Below are positions 16,906 to 27,700 of a stretch of DNA of 64,000 nt, piece after piece. This DNA comes from JAQUOA01 sp037443785 (lineage in GTDB: Bacteria > Bacteroidota > Ignavibacteria > UBA10030 > UBA8401), in NCBI GenBank assembly GCA_037443785.1, contig JBBINR010000005.1, forward strand, positions 62,001 through 126,000. The letters run 5' to 3'. The first letter of the stretch is position 1. Every line of letters starts with the position of its first letter. The notes under the pieces are model-generated. The model was not told where the DNA came from and did no database searches. It saw only the letters and a program-made list of their open reading frames with translations. Made by a program: the position numbers and the translations under genes.

Positions 16906-18459
16906 ATGCCTACTGCATTTAAGAATGAACCATTCACTGATTTTTCCAAGCCGGCAAATAAAAAAGCGATGGAAAAAGCTCTCGCTAAGGTTCGCGCCCA
17001 GCTTGGTCAAGAACACCCGTTAGTGATTGGCAAAGAAGAAATTAAAACACAAGATAAATTGTACTCGTACAATCCTGCAAAGCCAAGCGAAGTAATCGGA
17101 ATTTATCAAAAAGCGACTGCGGATCTTGCATCAAAAGCAGTGGAAACAGCCGCAGCAACGTTTGAGATATGGAAAAATGTTCCGGCAAAGAAACGTGCAG
17201 AGTATCTTTTTAAAGCCGCAGCGTTAATGCGAAAAAGAAAATTTGAATTTTCTGCGATGTTGACGTACGAAGTTGGAAAGACCTGGCCTGAGGCAGATGC
17301 CGATACCGCAGAAGCGATCGACTTTATGGAATTTTACGGACGCGAAGCGCTTCGCTACGGCGGACCTCAGCCGGTCACAAAAATTAAAGAAGAAAAAAAT
17401 GAACTGCGCTATATTCCAATTGGTGTTGGCGTCTGTGTGCCGCCATGGAATTTTGCATTGGCAATTCTTGTGGGCATGGCCACCGCCGCAGTCGTTGCAG
17501 GAAATACAATTGTCTTGAAACCTTCCAGTGATTCTCCTGGAATTGGGTTCATGTTTTTTGAATTGATGCGCGAAGTCGGCTTACCGGCAGGCGTCATCAA
17601 TTTTGTTACAGGCTCAGGTGGTGCAGTTGGCGATACGATGGTTGCTCATCCCAAAACGCGTTTTGTTTCGTTTACGGGATCGAAAGAAGTCGGCATTCAC
17701 ATCAACGAACTTGCTGCGAAAGTTCAACCAGGACAAATTTGGTTGAAGCGTGTTATTGCCGAAATGGGCGGCAAAGATGCGATCGTGATTGATAATGAAA
17801 CGGATATTGATGCGGCTGCACAAGCAGCCGTTGCATCGGCATTTGGATTTCAAGGACAGAAATGTTCAGCGGCATCGCGCGCAATCGTTGTAGAATCGGT
17901 ATATGATAAATTTGTTGAAAAAGTTGCTGAGCGGACAAAAGCATTAAAAGTCGGATTGCCGGAAGTTCAAACCAATTATATGGGACCGGTTGTGAATAAA
18001 GGATCGATGGAGAAAATTCTTCACTATATCGAGATTGGAGTGAAAGAAGGCGGTCGCGTTGTTGCTGGCGGAAAGAAAGTTGATATGGATGGATATTTTG
18101 TTGAGCCAACGGTAATTGCTGATGTTGATCCGAAAGCAACAATTGCACAGGAAGAAATTTTTGGTCCCGTTCTTGCAATCATCAAAGCTCGAAATTTTGA
18201 TCACGCACTCGAGATAGCCAACAATACGGAATTTGGTCTTACCGGCGGTGTGTGGACGAAGAATAAAAAGAAACAAGAGAAAGCAAAGAATGAATTCCAT
18301 GCCGGGAATTTCTATATTAATAGAAAAATCACCGGAGCACTTGTCGGCGTTCATCCGTTCGGCGGATTTAACATGAGCGGAACGGATTCCAAAGCCGGTG
18401 GAAGAGATTATCTCCTGCTGTTTTCACAGGCAAAATCGATTTCACAGAAAATAAAATAA
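16906..18459 (+). CDS. rocA: L-glutamate gamma-semialdehyde (1-pyrroline-5-carboxylate) dehydrogenase
   Basis: A 517-residue aldehyde dehydrogenase matching the RocA/PruA type in length and in the N-terminal motif LGQEHPLVIGKEEI, which non-P5C dehydrogenases lack. The catalytic Cys320 lies in GQKCSAASR and the general base Glu286 in AEMGGKD, at the standard spacing of 34. PPWNFALAI is the usual NAD-binding start and FTGSKEVG the cofactor loop. It oxidises glutamate semialdehyde, the product of proline dehydrogenase, to glutamate with NAD+. No PutA-like proline dehydrogenase is fused or adjacent. AAGGAA lies a few bases before the ATG. It is separated from the lipoprotein gene by 129 bases without a clear terminator. 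Confidence 0.92.
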   Translation: MPTAFKNEPFTDFSKPANKKAMEKALAKVRAQLGQEHPLVIGKEEIKTQDKLYSYNPAKPSEVIGIYQKATADLASKAVETAAATFEIWKNVPAKKRAEYLFKAAALMRKRKFEFSAMLTYEVGKTWPEADADTAEAIDFMEFYGREALRYGGPQPVTKIKEEKNELRYIPIGVGVCVPPWNFALAILVGMATAAVVAGNTIVLKPSSDSPGIGFMFFELMREVGLPAGVINFVTGSGGAVGDTMVAHPKTRFVSFTGSKEVGIHINELAAKVQPGQIWLKRVIAEMGGKDAIVIDNETDIDAAAQAAVASAFGFQGQKCSAASRAIVVESVYDKFVEKVAERTKALKVGLPEVQTNYMGPVVNKGSMEKILHYIEIGVKEGGRVVAGGKKVDMDGYFVEPTVIADVDPKATIAQEEIFGPVLAIIKARNFDHALEIANNTEFGLTGGVWTKNKKKQEKAKNEFHAGNFYINRKITGALVGVHPFGGFNMSGTDSKAGGRDYLLLFSQAKSISQKIK

Positions 18460-18518
18460 ATAATTTTGTGTGTTGACATTTTTGTCGACCGACCCAAAAA
18501 CTAAATAGTGGAGTACTG

Positions 18519-19682
18519 ATGAAGATTCATGAATATCAAGGCAAAGACATTTTACGAAAATACGGTGTTGCTGTTCCGCGCGGTGAAGTTGCCTTTTCCG
18601 TTGATGAAGCGGTTAACGGTGCAAAGAAACTTGGCGGTTCTGTCTGGGTTGTGAAAGCCCAGATTCATGCAGGTGGTCGCGGTAAAGGGGGCGGAGTAAA
18701 AGTTGCAAAAAGCATTGATGAAGTAAAGCAATATGCTTCACAAATTCTTGGCATGACACTCGTTACACATCAAACGGGACCGGAAGGGCGATTGGTAAAA
18801 CGTCTGCTTATCGAAGAAGGGGCGAACATCGCAAAAGAAATGTATGTCGGGATCACGCTTGATCGGATGCAATCAAAAAATGTCGTCATGGTTTCGACCG
18901 AAGGCGGAATGGAAATTGAAAAGGTTGCAGAAGAACACCCGGAAAAAATTGTTAAAGAATCTATCGATCCCGCAGTTGGATTCCAGCAATTTCAAGCACG
19001 CAGACTTGCCTTTGCTCTTGGACTTTCCGGCGATGCATTCAAGAATGCCGTAAAATTTTTATTATCACTTTACAAAGCCTATGAAGCTACTGATGCGTCC
19101 TTGTTTGAAATCAATCCGCTTGTCATTACAAAAGAAGGAAGTGTTATTGCGCTCGATGCAAAAGTAAATTTTGATGACAACGCATTGTATCGCCATCCGG
19201 AATATGCAGAACTGCGCGATCTTGACGAAGAAGAACCATTGGAAATTGAAGCGTCAAGGTCCAATCTCAATTACATTAAGCTCGATGGAAACGTCGGCTG
19301 CATGGTCAATGGCGCCGGACTTGCGATGGGAACGATGGATATTATCAAACTTGCCGGCGGCGAACCGGCAAACTTTTTGGATGTCGGCGGCGGCGCGAAT
19401 GCAACAACGGTTGCGAATGGATTTAAAATTATTCTCGCTGATCATAATGTAAAAGCGATTCTCATCAATATTTTCGGCGGAATTGTCCGCTGCGATCGCG
19501 TTGCCAATGGTGTTGTTGAAGCTGCGAAAGTTGTCGATGTAAAAATTCCGATTGTTGTCCGCCTTGCCGGAACCAATGCCGATATTGCCGCGGATATTTT
19601 GAAAAATTCCGGAATGAGTTTTCTTGTTGCGGAAAACCTAAAGGATGCAGCAGAAAAAGTGACGAAAGCATTGGCAGCTTAA
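18519..19682 (+). CDS. sucC: Succinyl-CoA synthetase beta subunit (ADP-forming)
   Basis: The 387-residue protein starts MKIHEYQGKDILRKYG, diagnostic for SucC, and has an ATP-grasp domain with KAQIHAGGRGKGGGVK, then the CoA-ligase domain with NIFGGIVRCDRVANG. With SucD it forms succinate, CoA and ATP from succinyl-CoA in the TCA cycle. The alpha subunit is not adjacent, so the pair is split in this genome. A TTGACA box (18473-18478) lies upstream but I cannot place a convincing -10. GGAG precedes the ATG. Confidence 0.97.
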   Translation: MKIHEYQGKDILRKYGVAVPRGEVAFSVDEAVNGAKKLGGSVWVVKAQIHAGGRGKGGGVKVAKSIDEVKQYASQILGMTLVTHQTGPEGRLVKRLLIEEGANIAKEMYVGITLDRMQSKNVVMVSTEGGMEIEKVAEEHPEKIVKESIDPAVGFQQFQARRLAFALGLSGDAFKNAVKFLLSLYKAYEATDASLFEINPLVITKEGSVIALDAKVNFDDNALYRHPEYAELRDLDEEEPLEIEASRSNLNYIKLDGNVGCMVNGAGLAMGTMDIIKLAGGEPANFLDVGGGANATTVANGFKIILADHNVKAILINIFGGIVRCDRVANGVVEAAKVVDVKIPIVVRLAGTNADIAADILKNSGMSFLVAENLKDAAEKVTKALAA

Positions 19683-19719
19683 AATATTTATATTCACCAA
19701 GCAAAGAAATACGAAGTAG

Positions 19720-21171
19720 ATGCACGAAAAATATGAAGCAGTTATTGGTTTGGAGGTACATGCTCAACTCTCAACCAAATCAAAAATTTTTTGCGGATGT
19801 TCAAATCAATTCGGGAGCGCACCAAATTCTAACGTCTGTCCAGTTTGCTTGGGAATGCCGGGTGCACTTCCTGTTCTCAATAAACAGGTCGTTGAATATG
19901 CCATCCGAATGGGTTTAGCAACGAATTGCTCTATCACTCCCAAATCTATCTTTGCCCGGAAAAATTATTTTTATCCTGATCTTCCAAAAGGATATCAAAT
20001 CTCGCAATATGAAGAACCGATCTGTCAGCACGGCCATCTCGATATAAATTTTGACGACGGCACGACGAAACGCATTGGCATTACACGCATTCATATGGAA
20101 GAAGATGCGGGCAAATCAATTCACGATGCCGGAAGCGAAACATTGGTTGATGTGAATCGCTGCGGAACTCCATTGCTGGAAATTGTGAGTGAGCCGGATA
20201 TTCGCTCTGCGCATGAAGCGTATTTGTATCTTTTCAAAATATGGCAAATCGTAAAATATCTCGGTGTCTGTGACGGAAATATGGAAGAGGGAAGTTTGCG
20301 ATGCGATGCGAATGTTTCCGTCCGCTTGAAAGGCGAAACAAAGTTTGGGACGAAAGCTGAAGTAAAAAATATGAATTCTTTCCGCAATGTTGAGCGCGCG
20401 ATTGAATATGAAATTAACCGTCAGATCGAACTGATTGAAGAAGGCGGAAAAGTCATTCAACAAACATTGTTGTGGAATGCCGACAAAGGAATTGTTGCGC
20501 CGATGCGGAGTAAGGAAGAAGCGCACGACTACAGATATTTTCCTGATCCTGATCTTGTCTCTGTTGTTATTGATCAGAAATGGATCCACGACGTTCAGCA
20601 ATTGCTTCCGGAGCTTCCCGAACAAAAACGAAATCGGTTCGTCAAACAATTCGGTTTGCCTGATTATGACGCCGATGTGCTGACGCAAGAGCGGGAACTT
20701 GCTGAATATTATGAAAACGCTATAAACGAATTAGTAAAGAAAACATCGGACAATTACAAAACGATAAGTAACTGGGTGATGACCGATGTCCTTCGCGTTG
20801 TGAATGAAAATAAAATTGCCTTTGCAGATTTTCCGATCCCTCCGCCGCATCTTGCTTCACTTGTTAATTTGATTGTTGATGGGACAATCAGCGGAAAGAT
20901 CGCGAAAGAAGTTTTTGAAGAGATGCTCAAAACAAAAGAACATCCCAAAGTGATTGTTGAAAAAAAAGGCTTAGTGCAAATTTCAGATACCGGTGCAATC
21001 GAAAAAGAAATTGAAATGATCCTCTCAAAATTTCCGAATGAAATATCTCGATTCAAAAACGGTGAAGGAAAACTGATGGGTTTCTTTGTTGGTGAAACGA
21101 TGAAAGTGATGAAAGGAAAGGGAAATCCGAAAATGATTAATGAGATTCTGCAAAAGAAATTGAACAGTTAA
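19720..21171 (+). CDS. gatB: Aspartyl/glutamyl-tRNA amidotransferase subunit B
   Basis: GatB of 483 residues with the family start YEAVIGLEVHAQLSTKSKIF, the zinc-like cluster CGCSN...CPVCLGMPG, and DVNRCGTPLLEIVSEPD. The C-terminal region is the GatB/YqeY tRNA-binding domain. It is the kinase/transamidation subunit of GatCAB, which converts Glu-tRNA(Gln) and/or Asp-tRNA(Asn) to the amidated forms, so this organism lacks GlnRS and/or AsnRS or uses both routes. GatA and GatC are not in the window. It follows sucC by 37 bases and precedes tpiA by 21, probably on one transcript. Confidence 0.97.
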   Translation: MHEKYEAVIGLEVHAQLSTKSKIFCGCSNQFGSAPNSNVCPVCLGMPGALPVLNKQVVEYAIRMGLATNCSITPKSIFARKNYFYPDLPKGYQISQYEEPICQHGHLDINFDDGTTKRIGITRIHMEEDAGKSIHDAGSETLVDVNRCGTPLLEIVSEPDIRSAHEAYLYLFKIWQIVKYLGVCDGNMEEGSLRCDANVSVRLKGETKFGTKAEVKNMNSFRNVERAIEYEINRQIELIEEGGKVIQQTLLWNADKGIVAPMRSKEEAHDYRYFPDPDLVSVVIDQKWIHDVQQLLPELPEQKRNRFVKQFGLPDYDADVLTQERELAEYYENAINELVKKTSDNYKTISNWVMTDVLRVVNENKIAFADFPIPPPHLASLVNLIVDGTISGKIAKEVFEEMLKTKEHPKVIVEKKGLVQISDTGAIEKEIEMILSKFPNEISRFKNGEGKLMGFFVGETMKVMKGKGNPKMINEILQKKLNS

Positions 21172-21192
21172 ATATAAAAGAAAGATACGACC

Positions 21193-21942
21193 ATGAGAAA
21201 AAAAATTATCGCCGGCAATTGGAAGATGAACAATGATATTTCCCAGACTGCGGATTTGATCAATGGAATTAAATCCATTCTAAAACCTTCTGCAGCGACT
21301 GTTATCGTTTGTCCCCCTTATACGTCACTCGCAATTGCGAATCAATTGGTAAAAGATTCGTTTGTGAAACTTGGTGCTCAAGACGTTTCACTTCATGACA
21401 GTGGTGCATATACTGGAGAAGTATCGTTAGCAATGTTGAAATCTGTTGGATGCAGCTATGTTATCGTTGGTCATTCTGAACGTCGCCAATATCATGGCGA
21501 AACAAACGAGATCATCAACAAAAAAGCAAAAAAAGTTTTGGATGGCGGATTGCTTCCCATTATTTGCATTGGTGAAACTCTTGAAGAGCGTGAAAAAGGA
21601 ATTACTGATCAGGTTCTTACAACTCAAACAAAAGGCGTGCTCGCAGGATTAACTTCTGCTGAAGTTGAAAAATCAATCATTGCGTACGAGCCGGTATGGG
21701 CAATCGGAACAGGGAAGACTGCAACGAAAGAACAAGCCGAGGAAGCTCATCAACTTATTCGTAAAGTTATTTCACAATTGTATTCGTGGGCAACTGCCGA
21801 AAAAGTTGTTATTCAATATGGCGGAAGTGTAAAACCGGACAATGCAAAAGAACTTCTGGCTCAAAAAAATATTGACGGTGCACTTGTCGGCGGTGCATGT
21901 TTGAAAGCGGATTCGTTTGCAGCTATTATCAATGCATGTTAG
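21193..21942 (+). CDS. tpiA: Triosephosphate isomerase
   Basis: A standard 249-residue TIM barrel. Catalytic residues are in place: Lys11 in GNWKMN, His94 in VGHSERR and Glu166 in AYEPVWAIGTG; the phosphate loop QYGGSVKPDN is intact. It interconverts dihydroxyacetone phosphate and glyceraldehyde 3-phosphate. It closes the sucC-gatB-tpiA run and is followed by a strong terminator. Confidence 0.98.
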   Translation: MRKKIIAGNWKMNNDISQTADLINGIKSILKPSAATVIVCPPYTSLAIANQLVKDSFVKLGAQDVSLHDSGAYTGEVSLAMLKSVGCSYVIVGHSERRQYHGETNEIINKKAKKVLDGGLLPIICIGETLEEREKGITDQVLTTQTKGVLAGLTSAEVEKSIIAYEPVWAIGTGKTATKEQAEEAHQLIRKVISQLYSWATAEKVVIQYGGSVKPDNAKELLAQKNIDGALVGGACLKADSFAAIINAC

Positions 21943-21968
21943 TTTTGAAAAATAATGTGAGGCATTTT

Positions 21969-21995
21969 AAATCCCGCTTTGGCGGGATTTTTTTT
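21969..21995 (+). terminator. Rho-independent terminator after tpiA
   Basis: AATCCCGC (21970-21977) pairs with GCGGGATT (21982-21989) across a TTTG loop, followed by a run of eight Ts. Confidence 0.9.
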
Positions 21996-22035
21996 GATTT
22001 TAACCGAAATTCGACAATTCTTTAAAGAATTTTCA

Positions 22036-22067
22036 TTTGGTTTCAGCCCAGTTGTGTATTATATTTA
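22036..22067 (+). promoter_or_regulatory. Possible promoter of the GH2-like/smc/lipid A run
   Basis: TTTG (22036-22039) is followed after 20 bases by TATATTTA (22060-22067), close to the Bacteroidota form TTTG-N19-TAnnTTTG but with the final base off. It lies about 70 bases before the TTG start of the next gene. Weak evidence; AT-rich DNA gives such matches by chance. Confidence 0.3.
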
Positions 22068-22138
22068 TGTTGTTTTTGGCCTGGCAATAACAAAAAATGC
22101 CTTAAAACAACGTATTTTAACAATTTTCGGGCAACTCA

Positions 22139-24727
22139 TTGGAAAAATCGCTCTTTCGTTTATTAACCTTTAGCACGTTTTTAGCTCTTTTTCCTATCCT
22201 CTTATTCTCTCAGCGTTTATTCTACGAAAATGGAAACCCATCGCATCCTGGCGTACTGGGTTATGAATCTCAAACTCGGTCGATAATAGACTTAGCGGGT
22301 GAATGGGATTATTCGCTTGATAACGGATCATCTTGGCAGAAAGTAAAAATTCCGGCTTCGGGAAATTTTGAAGGGAAAATTATTTACCGTCGAAAGTTTT
22401 TTGTCGGAGCTGACGCCATTAATCGAAATGGTTTTACATTTGTTTCATACGGAATGAATTATCTTTCGGAAATTTATGTGAACGAAACGTTTATCGGAAA
22501 ACATGAAGGGGGATACACTTCATTTTCTTTTTTTATTCCCGAAGATATTATTCAAATCGGCGCAGAAAATGTTATCAGAGTTGTTGTTGATAATACGCTT
22601 AATCATCGATCGACATTCCCACTCCATCATCAAGTCGGCGGATGGAAAAATTATAACGGGATTTTACGAGATGTTTTTATCGTCGGTTCGCCAAAAATGT
22701 GGATCGACCATTCCGATGTTACGATTGAAAGCATTGAGCCAAAGGTGGTAAAATTATCGGTTCAATTTTCCATCTCATCCAAAAATTTTCTTTCTGATCC
22801 CCAATTTGCCGGAAAACAATTTCAGCTCTTTGCAGAAATTATTGAACAATCTACCGGTGCTGTTGTTGTAAAATCTTCGGCCGTTCCAATTTTACCCGGG
22901 GAAAATAAAAATATTTCATCGTCGCTGACGGTCGCAATTCCTAATGCGAAACTTTGGTCGCCGGAATCGCCTGAATTATATGCAGTTAAACTACAGCTGC
23001 AATCTCTTGATGGCAAAGTGATTTCGTTAGTCGATGAAACATCAATCATGACCGGAATTCGAACGATAACAAAAAATAAGAATTCAATATTGTTTAATGG
23101 AGCTCCCGTTGATCTTAAGGGGGTTGTGTGGGTTGAAGATGCAGAAAAGCAAGGTAACTCGATTTCGTACGAACAGATGGAACGCGATGTCGCATTGATA
23201 AAAAATCTCGGCGCGAATGCTGTTCGCATTGGCTTTCATCCCCCTCATCCGTTTTTTATTCAATTGTGTGACCGTTACGGTTTGCTTGTGCTTGAAGAAA
23301 TTCCCAATGTTGAAATTCCTGCAAAAATTCTTGACGATGAGAACTACAGAACGCTCGTCGAAAATTATCTGCAAAATATGATTGCACGTGATTCTCACAA
23401 TCCTTCCGTTATTGCGTGGGGGCTGGGGAGCGGGTTTGGTGTAAAGGGAGAAGTAGAAAATAGCATTGTAACCTCGCTTCATCGGCTTGCCAAATCTTTA
23501 GACGGCCGTTTGACATATGTTGTCTCGCATGGAGATCATCCTGAATTTTCGAGAACGGTTGATGTTGCGGCAATCGAAATATTTCAAACCGATGCGAAAT
23601 CGTTCCGTGTGCAATTGCAAGAGTGGAAGGAATCCCATCCTGAACAACCTGTTTTTGTCGCCGGCTATGCCAGATATTCTGAGAAGGATAACAGGAACGG
23701 ATACAGCGATCCGATGTCGCAGGAAGCGCAGGCACGCGGATTGTTGCAACGGTTCAATATCGTTAAAGAATTATTCTCGTCCGGCGGATTTATTTATACA
23801 TTTAATGATTTTAGAAGTGATCGGATGATATTAAGTGTAAAACCGCTGACAATGAATATTCATACCTCGGGAATTGTGGAACAGGATCGGGAAAAAAAAT
23901 CTGCATATGATGTCGTTCGATCAATGTATCTTGGAGAAAAAATTTCAGCGCTTCCAATCGGCACATTCGTTGCGCCATCGCCGTATGCCTATGTTATTAC
24001 AGGGCTGGCATTGCTGATTATTGTCGCGTGGCTCATCAATGGAAACAGACGATACCGCGAGAGTACCCGGCGAGCGATTTTTAACTCATATAATTTTTTT
24101 GCCGATATTCGCGATCAGTTTACGCTGCCGCTTTTTCATACAACGGTCACAGCGGTTATTATTGCCGCGACATTTTCCGTTGTCGTGTCGAGTGTCCTGT
24201 ATTATTTTCGGACAAGTATTGTTCTTGATTACATCGCATCATATTTCTTGTCTGATGGGATGAAAAAAATTCTTGTTGTTGTGGCATGGAATCCGCTACT
24301 CTGTATCGCATATTTGACCGGTGCCATGGTCGTCTGGTTCTTCGTTTTAACTTCTCTTATTCAATTATTTTCAATCATTACCCGGAACAAGATCAGGTTA
24401 TTTCATTCGTATTCTATTGCTGTGTGGACGGCGTTGCCTTGGACGTTTTTTATTCCTATTGGAATGATCTTGTACAGAGTTCTTGAAAGTGAACAATACG
24501 TTCCGTGGATATTGATCCTTATCGGATTCATGTGTCTCTGGGTATTCTTACGAACATTGAAAGGTATTTCGGTAATCTATTATATCTACACGCCGAAAAT
24601 GTACCTGATCGGATTTATAACATTATTCGTTGCGCTTGGCGGATTGTATGTCTACTGGAATTATACACTTTCGCTGGCGGCCTATTCCGAATTTTTTGTA
24701 TCGTCATTTCTTTCATCTGTCCATTGA
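22139..24727 (+). CDS. GH2-like pseudoglycosidase fused to a six-helix membrane domain
   Basis: The only start codon that keeps the signal peptide is TTG 22139, giving 862 residues. After the signal come a GH2 sugar-binding domain (about 48-180, ending WKNYNGILRDV), a beta-sandwich (190-300) and a GH2 TIM barrel (305-590) with typical motifs such as GANAVRIGFHPPHP and YGLLVLEEIP. Both catalytic glutamates are missing. The acid/base motif WSLGNE reads WGLGSG (Glu to Gly432), and the nucleophile position, LacZ CEYA, reads AGYA (Glu to Gly509). Their spacing of 77 matches LacZ (76). Residues 615-850 add about six transmembrane helices, vaguely Yip1-like. I infer a membrane-anchored carbohydrate-binding or sensing protein, not a hydrolase. 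It precedes smc by 11 bases. Confidence 0.8.
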   Translation: MEKSLFRLLTFSTFLALFPILLFSQRLFYENGNPSHPGVLGYESQTRSIIDLAGEWDYSLDNGSSWQKVKIPASGNFEGKIIYRRKFFVGADAINRNGFTFVSYGMNYLSEIYVNETFIGKHEGGYTSFSFFIPEDIIQIGAENVIRVVVDNTLNHRSTFPLHHQVGGWKNYNGILRDVFIVGSPKMWIDHSDVTIESIEPKVVKLSVQFSISSKNFLSDPQFAGKQFQLFAEIIEQSTGAVVVKSSAVPILPGENKNISSSLTVAIPNAKLWSPESPELYAVKLQLQSLDGKVISLVDETSIMTGIRTITKNKNSILFNGAPVDLKGVVWVEDAEKQGNSISYEQMERDVALIKNLGANAVRIGFHPPHPFFIQLCDRYGLLVLEEIPNVEIPAKILDDENYRTLVENYLQNMIARDSHNPSVIAWGLGSGFGVKGEVENSIVTSLHRLAKSLDGRLTYVVSHGDHPEFSRTVDVAAIEIFQTDAKSFRVQLQEWKESHPEQPVFVAGYARYSEKDNRNGYSDPMSQEAQARGLLQRFNIVKELFSSGGFIYTFNDFRSDRMILSVKPLTMNIHTSGIVEQDREKKSAYDVVRSMYLGEKISALPIGTFVAPSPYAYVITGLALLIIVAWLINGNRRYRESTRRAIFNSYNFFADIRDQFTLPLFHTTVTAVIIAATFSVVVSSVLYYFRTSIVLDYIASYFLSDGMKKILVVVAWNPLLCIAYLTGAMVVWFFVLTSLIQLFSIITRNKIRLFHSYSIAVWTALPWTFFIPIGMILYRVLESEQYVPWILILIGFMCLWVFLRTLKGISVIYYIYTPKMYLIGFITLFVALGGLYVYWNYTLSLAAYSEFFVSSFLSSVH

Positions 24728-24738
24728 TTCTTTAAATC

Positions 24739-27700
24739 ATGTATCTCTCAAAACTAGAAGTTGTTGGTTTCAAATCCTTTGCAAACAAAGTTAACCTTTC
24801 GTTTGACTCCGGAATTACTGCAATCGTTGGACCGAATGGATGCGGCAAGACCAACGTCGTCGACGCCATCCGCTGGGCACTTGGAGAACAAAAACCGAGC
24901 AGGTTGCGAAGCGATAAAATGGAAGATGTTATTTTTAATGGAACCAAAAACCGCAAGCCGGTAGGCATGGCGGATGTTTCGTTGACAATCGAAAATACAA
25001 AAGGAATCCTTCCTTCCGAGTATAAAGAAGTTGTTATCACGCGTCGTGTGTACCGTTCGGGCGAATCGGAATATTATTTGAACAAGACGCTGTGCCGCTT
25101 GAAAGATATCAAAGATCTCTTCATGGATACGGGGATGGGTTCTGATGCATACTCCGTTATCGAACTGAAGATGATCGAAACGATTTTGAGCGATAAAGCT
25201 GATGAGCGCCGCCGGTTGTTTGAGGAAGCGGCGGGAGTAACAAAATATAAGGTTCGGAGAAAAGAAACATTCACGAAACTGGCGAACGTTCAACAGGATC
25301 TTACGCGCGTGAATGATATTGTGAAAGAAGTTCAGAAAGCGGTGAATTCGTTAGAGCGTCAGGCAAACAAGGCGGAACAATTCAATCATCTGTCACAGGA
25401 TCTTCGGACAAAAGAAATTGTTCTTCTCGAACGCGAGTACGCTGAAATCATTCATTCCATCGAACCGCTGCGGTTAAAGCTTTCTACGGCTGTTGATGAA
25501 AAGAAAAAAATTACTGACGAGTTAAGTTCCGAAGAGACATTGCTCGACGATCTTCGAAATGAGCTTGCCGATCTAGAAGAAAAATTGAACGAAGTCCAGG
25601 TCGAGTTGAATGAGCATCAGCAAAAGATTAACCTTTCACAGCAAGCGCGCGTGAAAGCAAACGAGCGAACAATTTCACTGAATGAAGCTGTCGATCGTTT
25701 TGAAAAAGAAAAAGTCGAGCTTCAAGAGCAGCGCGCTGAACTTTCAAGCAGGACGGAAGTATTAAAGAAATCGGTCGAAGAAATTCATCTTCGGGTGAAA
25801 GAAGCGACAACGACGTACAATGATAAAAAAGAAGAACTTGATAAATTTACGTTCCAACTGGATGAAAAGAAAAATGATGTCAAAACAAGGCAGGAAGAAG
25901 TCATTGCGTTGTTGCATCAGATTTCATCGAAGCGAAATGAATATGAGCGGGCAAAAGCGCGTTTGGAAAATATCAACGGACGGTTGGAGTATTCGGGCGA
26001 AGAAACAAGCGGTTATAGGGAAGACATTGAAAAGAACCGTATGCTTGTTTCCGAGTTGACTGCCCACGATAAAGATTTACGCCGCCGGCACGCCGAATCG
26101 GAGATTCGCGCTCTGGATGCTGAAAAAGCAAAATCGCTGTTGCGGACTGAAATAGAGGCTGCCAAGAATGAAGAATTTCAACTTCGTTCTACCATTGATC
26201 GTCGGCGCTCACGTCTTGATTTCTTAAAAGGATTAGTTGAAAGTCATGAGGGATTTTCGGAAGGTGCGAAATATCTCATGACAAGTGCCGAATGGAAAGA
26301 TGTTCTGCTAAACAGTGTTGCCGATTCAATGACGACCGATTCGAATTATCGAATTGCCGTTGAATCAGCATTAGGTGAATTTGCCAATTACATTGTGGTC
26401 AACACAATTGATGAAGCACATCGTGGAGTAGAAGCACTTAAGAATAATAATCATGGGCGTGCAACGTTTATTTGCCTTGAACTTATTCCGGCAATGTCTT
26501 CATCGCGCTCCCCGATGAACGAACGCGGCGTGATTGATTGGGCAAGGAATGTTATTACGTGTGATGCAAAGTATTCATCCTTGTGTGATTTTCTTTTTGA
26601 CAACACGTTGATTGTTGAAGATGTTCACACTGCGAAGAAACTAGTCGTAAAGAATCCTGCCATGAGATGCGTAACATTGGATGGAGAATTGGTGACTGGC
26701 TCAGGCGTACTTCGCGGCGGTAGCAATCGTGCTGAAGACGGGGGAATTGTTGGGAAAAAGCAACAGATAGAAGAGCTGGCGGCGGAAGTTTCTGGATTAG
26801 AAAAACAATCTAACGAATTGAAATCCGAGATTGCTGAAAAAGAAAATGATTTCACTTCGCGTGATTTAAAACCGTTATTTGATGAAGCAAAAAATCTTGA
26901 GCAGCAAATGACGACGATCGAAATGCGCATTGCTCAAGTTGCCTACGAAATGAAGCGAATGGAAGAGAATGTTCAACGAAATGATGCTGATTCAGCCCGT
27001 CTTCATGAAGAAGCCAAAGTGTTGACCGATGAATTGAAAACACTTCAACCGGAAATTGAAGGTCTGGAAAAAAAGAAATCTTCGTCAGAGCAGCAGTCCG
27101 GCGCAGCTGCGAGCGAGCTTGAAACGATGGAAGTGATGTGGAACGAATTTTCCAAAATTGCCACCGATGCGCAGCTCGAGATGATGCGTTTGGAAAATGA
27201 AGAAAAAAATTCCGCGCTCGAACTTGAATATACGACCGCAACGATCAATAATATCAACAATACGTTTGCTCAGCGCAATTCGGATATTGAACAAGCAAAG
27301 CAAGAGATGGTTCGTTTGGATGAGCAGTTACTGTCGAATGAAAGTGAATTGAAGGATCTTGACGAACAGCTGAAAGAAATTGTTGAACATAAACGGATTG
27401 CACAAAGTGAGTTCAACAGCAAGCGAAATCATACGCACGAAATAGAATTGAAATTGAAGGATGCACGCCGTTTGCACGATTCATCCATGTCATTGTCACA
27501 CGAATTAGAAATGAAAATTTCCGAAATGACGATGAAGTCTCAAAATTTGGTTGGAAGAGCGAAAGAGGAATTTGAATACGAATTAGCCCTTAAAGAATTC
27601 CCTGCTGACGAAGAATTCAATCTTGAAGATGCGCGCGAAGAAGTAAAGACCATTAAAGATAAAATCCGTTCACTTGGTGCCGTAAACTTTGCGGCATTCG

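Noticed and set aside
18473..18478. TTGACA box before sucC
   Set aside because: No -10 element at acceptable spacing; kept only as a remark in the sucC entry.
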